Shown piece by piece: positions 6,120-7,460 of a stretch of DNA of 7,460 bases. The stretch lies in the NCBI GenBank assembly GCA_021797295.1, contig JAKAAA010000053.1, positions 1-7,460 of the forward strand, read 5' to 3'. Numbering within the stretch: the stretch's first letter is position 1; the number at the start of each line of letters is the position of its first letter. Below the pieces are notes generated by a model. That model saw only the letters and a program-made list of their open reading frames with translations. It was not told the DNA's origin and searched no databases. This stretch comes from Thermoplasmata archaeon (GTDB lineage Archaea; Thermoplasmatota; Thermoplasmata; Thermoplasmatales; Thermoplasmataceae). Both the position numbers and the translations under genes were made by a program.

Positions 6120-7460
6120 ATGTTACTTAGGCCGATTGAAGAGGAAATTAAAACATCATATTTAGATTATGCAATGAGTGTAATTGTCAGCAGAGCCATA
6201 CCGGATTTTCGTGACGGATTGAAGCCGGTTCAGAGGAGGATAATTTATTCCATGTACGAGCTTGGGGTTACCCACGACAAACCGTATAAAAAATCAGCAC
6301 GTATCATAGGAGAAACCATGGGTAAGTACCATCCACACGGTGACTCATCAATATACGAGGCACTGGCAAGGATGGCCCAGGATTTTTCACTGAGGTATAC
6401 ATTGATCGATGGGCAGGGAAATTTCGGTTCCATTGATGGGGATGCCCCGGCTGCAATGAGATATACAGAAGCCAGACTCGGGAGAATGGCCGAGGAAATG
6501 GTAAGGGATATAGAAAAGGAAACAGTACCGTTCAGCCCGAATTTTGATGGTTCCCTGAATGAGCCAGTATACTTTCCATCGAGAATTCCGCAGTTGCTTA
6601 TAAACGGCACATCGGGTATTGCTGTTGGAATGGCCACAAACATGGTTCCGCACAATCTATCAGAGGTTTCAGATGCGATAATGTACGCCATAGACCATCC
6701 TCAATGCAATGTTGAAGATTTGCTTCAATTTGTCAAGGGTCCTGATTTTCCGGGCGGTGGAGTTCTTTACAGGAATTCTGACCTCTTGAATATATACAGG
6801 ACAGGCCATGGCAAAGTATTCTGCCAGGGAGAAATTGATGACACAGAAAAGAAGAAGATAATAATAAAAACACTTCCATATGGAGTGAACAAAGCACTTT
6901 ACATACAGAACGTTGCCGAACAGGTCAAGAATGGCATAATCAATAATATTTCAGATATAAGGGATGAAAGCGACAGGAATGGCATCAGGGTTGTCATAAA
7001 GGTCAAAAACGAGGATAGCAAAGGGCTCACAATAAACCAGCTTTACGAGCATAGCCCTCTGGAAACAACAATAGGTGTAAATAACCTTGTATTGCTTAAC
7101 AATGAACCCAAGGTAATGACACTGGATGAAATGATTCTAGGCTTTATCGATTTCAGGCTTGATATAATAAAGAAGCGTTCAATTTTCGATGTAAACCGGC
7201 TTCTGGACAGGGAGCATATACTTACAGGTCTTGTCATAGCTCTGCAGAACATTGATCTGGTAATAAAAATAATAAAGGCATCCGATACTACGGAAATAGC
7301 AAGAACGTCACTGATGTCCCAGTTGAATCTATCCGAAAAGCAGGCTGTTGCCATACTTGAAATGAGGCTGCAGAGGCTTACCGGCCTGGAAATCAGAAAA
7401 ATAAATGAAGAACTCATCAGCATAAAAGAGAACATAGAAAGATTGAACCTGATTATAAAT
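6120..7460 (+). CDS. gyrA: DNA gyrase subunit A, 3' partial
   Basis: DNA breakage-reunion subunit of gyrase. Exactly 447 codons are present and the frame is open to the window end; a full protein has roughly 800 or more residues, so the end of the core and the C-terminal beta-pinwheel with the GyrA box, which separates gyrase from topoisomerase IV, lie outside. Visible: SYLDYAMSVIVSRAIPDFRDGLKPVQRR (13-40), KYHPHGDSSIYEALARMAQ (69-87), GQGNFGSIDGD (98-108), AAMRYTEARL with catalytic tyrosine Y115 (E. coli Y122), and IPQLLINGTSGIAVGMATNMVPHN (156-179) of the tower/WHD core. From about 400 comes AVAILEMRLQRLTGLE of the coiled-coil gate. The quinolone-determining positions are S76 (E. coli S83) and E80 (E. 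coli D87), the same pair as B. subtilis, a sensitive-type configuration. gyrA rather than parC is inferred from the partner gyrB and the lineage. Second gene of the operon, nine bases after gyrB. Confidence 0.96.
   Translation, partial: MLLRPIEEEIKTSYLDYAMSVIVSRAIPDFRDGLKPVQRRIIYSMYELGVTHDKPYKKSARIIGETMGKYHPHGDSSIYEALARMAQDFSLRYTLIDGQGNFGSIDGDAPAAMRYTEARLGRMAEEMVRDIEKETVPFSPNFDGSLNEPVYFPSRIPQLLINGTSGIAVGMATNMVPHNLSEVSDAIMYAIDHPQCNVEDLLQFVKGPDFPGGGVLYRNSDLLNIYRTGHGKVFCQGEIDDTEKKKIIIKTLPYGVNKALYIQNVAEQVKNGIINNISDIRDESDRNGIRVVIKVKNEDSKGLTINQLYEHSPLETTIGVNNLVLLNNEPKVMTLDEMILGFIDFRLDIIKKRSIFDVNRLLDREHILTGLVIALQNIDLVIKIIKASDTTEIARTSLMSQLNLSEKQAVAILEMRLQRLTGLEIRKINEELISIKENIERLNLIIN

Noticed and set aside
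6245..6691. Minus-strand open frames opposite gyrA, and similar ones opposite gltX and gyrB
   Set aside because: They mirror strongly conserved coding sequence on the plus strand, have no promoters, and their translations are low-complexity or lack any recognisable family.
1..7460. Mobile elements, CRISPR repeats, tRNA genes
   Set aside because: No transposase or integrase-like frame, no regularly spaced repeats, and no tRNA-like cloverleaf or T-loop sequence was seen.

Overview
The window looks like chromosomal DNA of an acidophilic archaeon of the order Thermoplasmatales, in the Ferroplasma / Acidiplasma / Thermoplasma neighbourhood. The genus is not resolved. Three things point there: an archaeal-type glutamyl-tRNA synthetase; AT-rich promoters with TATA boxes about 26 bp upstream of start codons and no leader (typical of leaderless archaeal mRNAs); and a complete bacterial-type DNA gyrase gene pair. 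Thermoplasmatales are known to carry gyrase acquired from bacteria.

Layout. Bases 1-1349 (+) hold the 3' four fifths of gltX; the window opens just before its HIGH motif. A short AT-rich convergent gap follows. Bases 1432-2877 (-) encode a twelve-helix APC-superfamily amino-acid/polyamine permease. Its promoter lies in a very AT-rich 238-bp region (2878-3115) with repeated TATA-like elements and two inverted repeats. Bases 3116-3355 (+) encode a 79-residue protein and 3357-4049 (-) a 230-residue protein. These two converge with a single base between their stop codons. A 117-bp divergent promoter region leads into gyrB (4167-6110, +), followed after nine bases and a Shine-Dalgarno site by gyrA (6120 to the window end, +, truncated).

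How the genes relate. gyrB and gyrA form an operon for the A2B2 gyrase that introduces negative supercoils. gltX and the permease are separate housekeeping and transport genes with no evident link to it. The most interesting part is the convergent pair beside gyrB. Both proteins begin with a similar G-x(0-1)-[DN]-P-[ED]-N-Y-[LI]-K segment that recalls the first strand and helix of the chromatin protein Alba. If that holds, two divergent Alba-like proteins sit next to the gyrase operon, and one shares its promoter region with gyrB. This is a hypothesis from motif reading only.

Other points: gltX has a degraded KMSKS signature and lacks the usual zinc cysteines. GyrB has several unusual residues around the ATP/coumarin site. 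Three candidate operators lie in the two intergenic regions. No tRNA, rRNA, CRISPR array or insertion sequence was seen.
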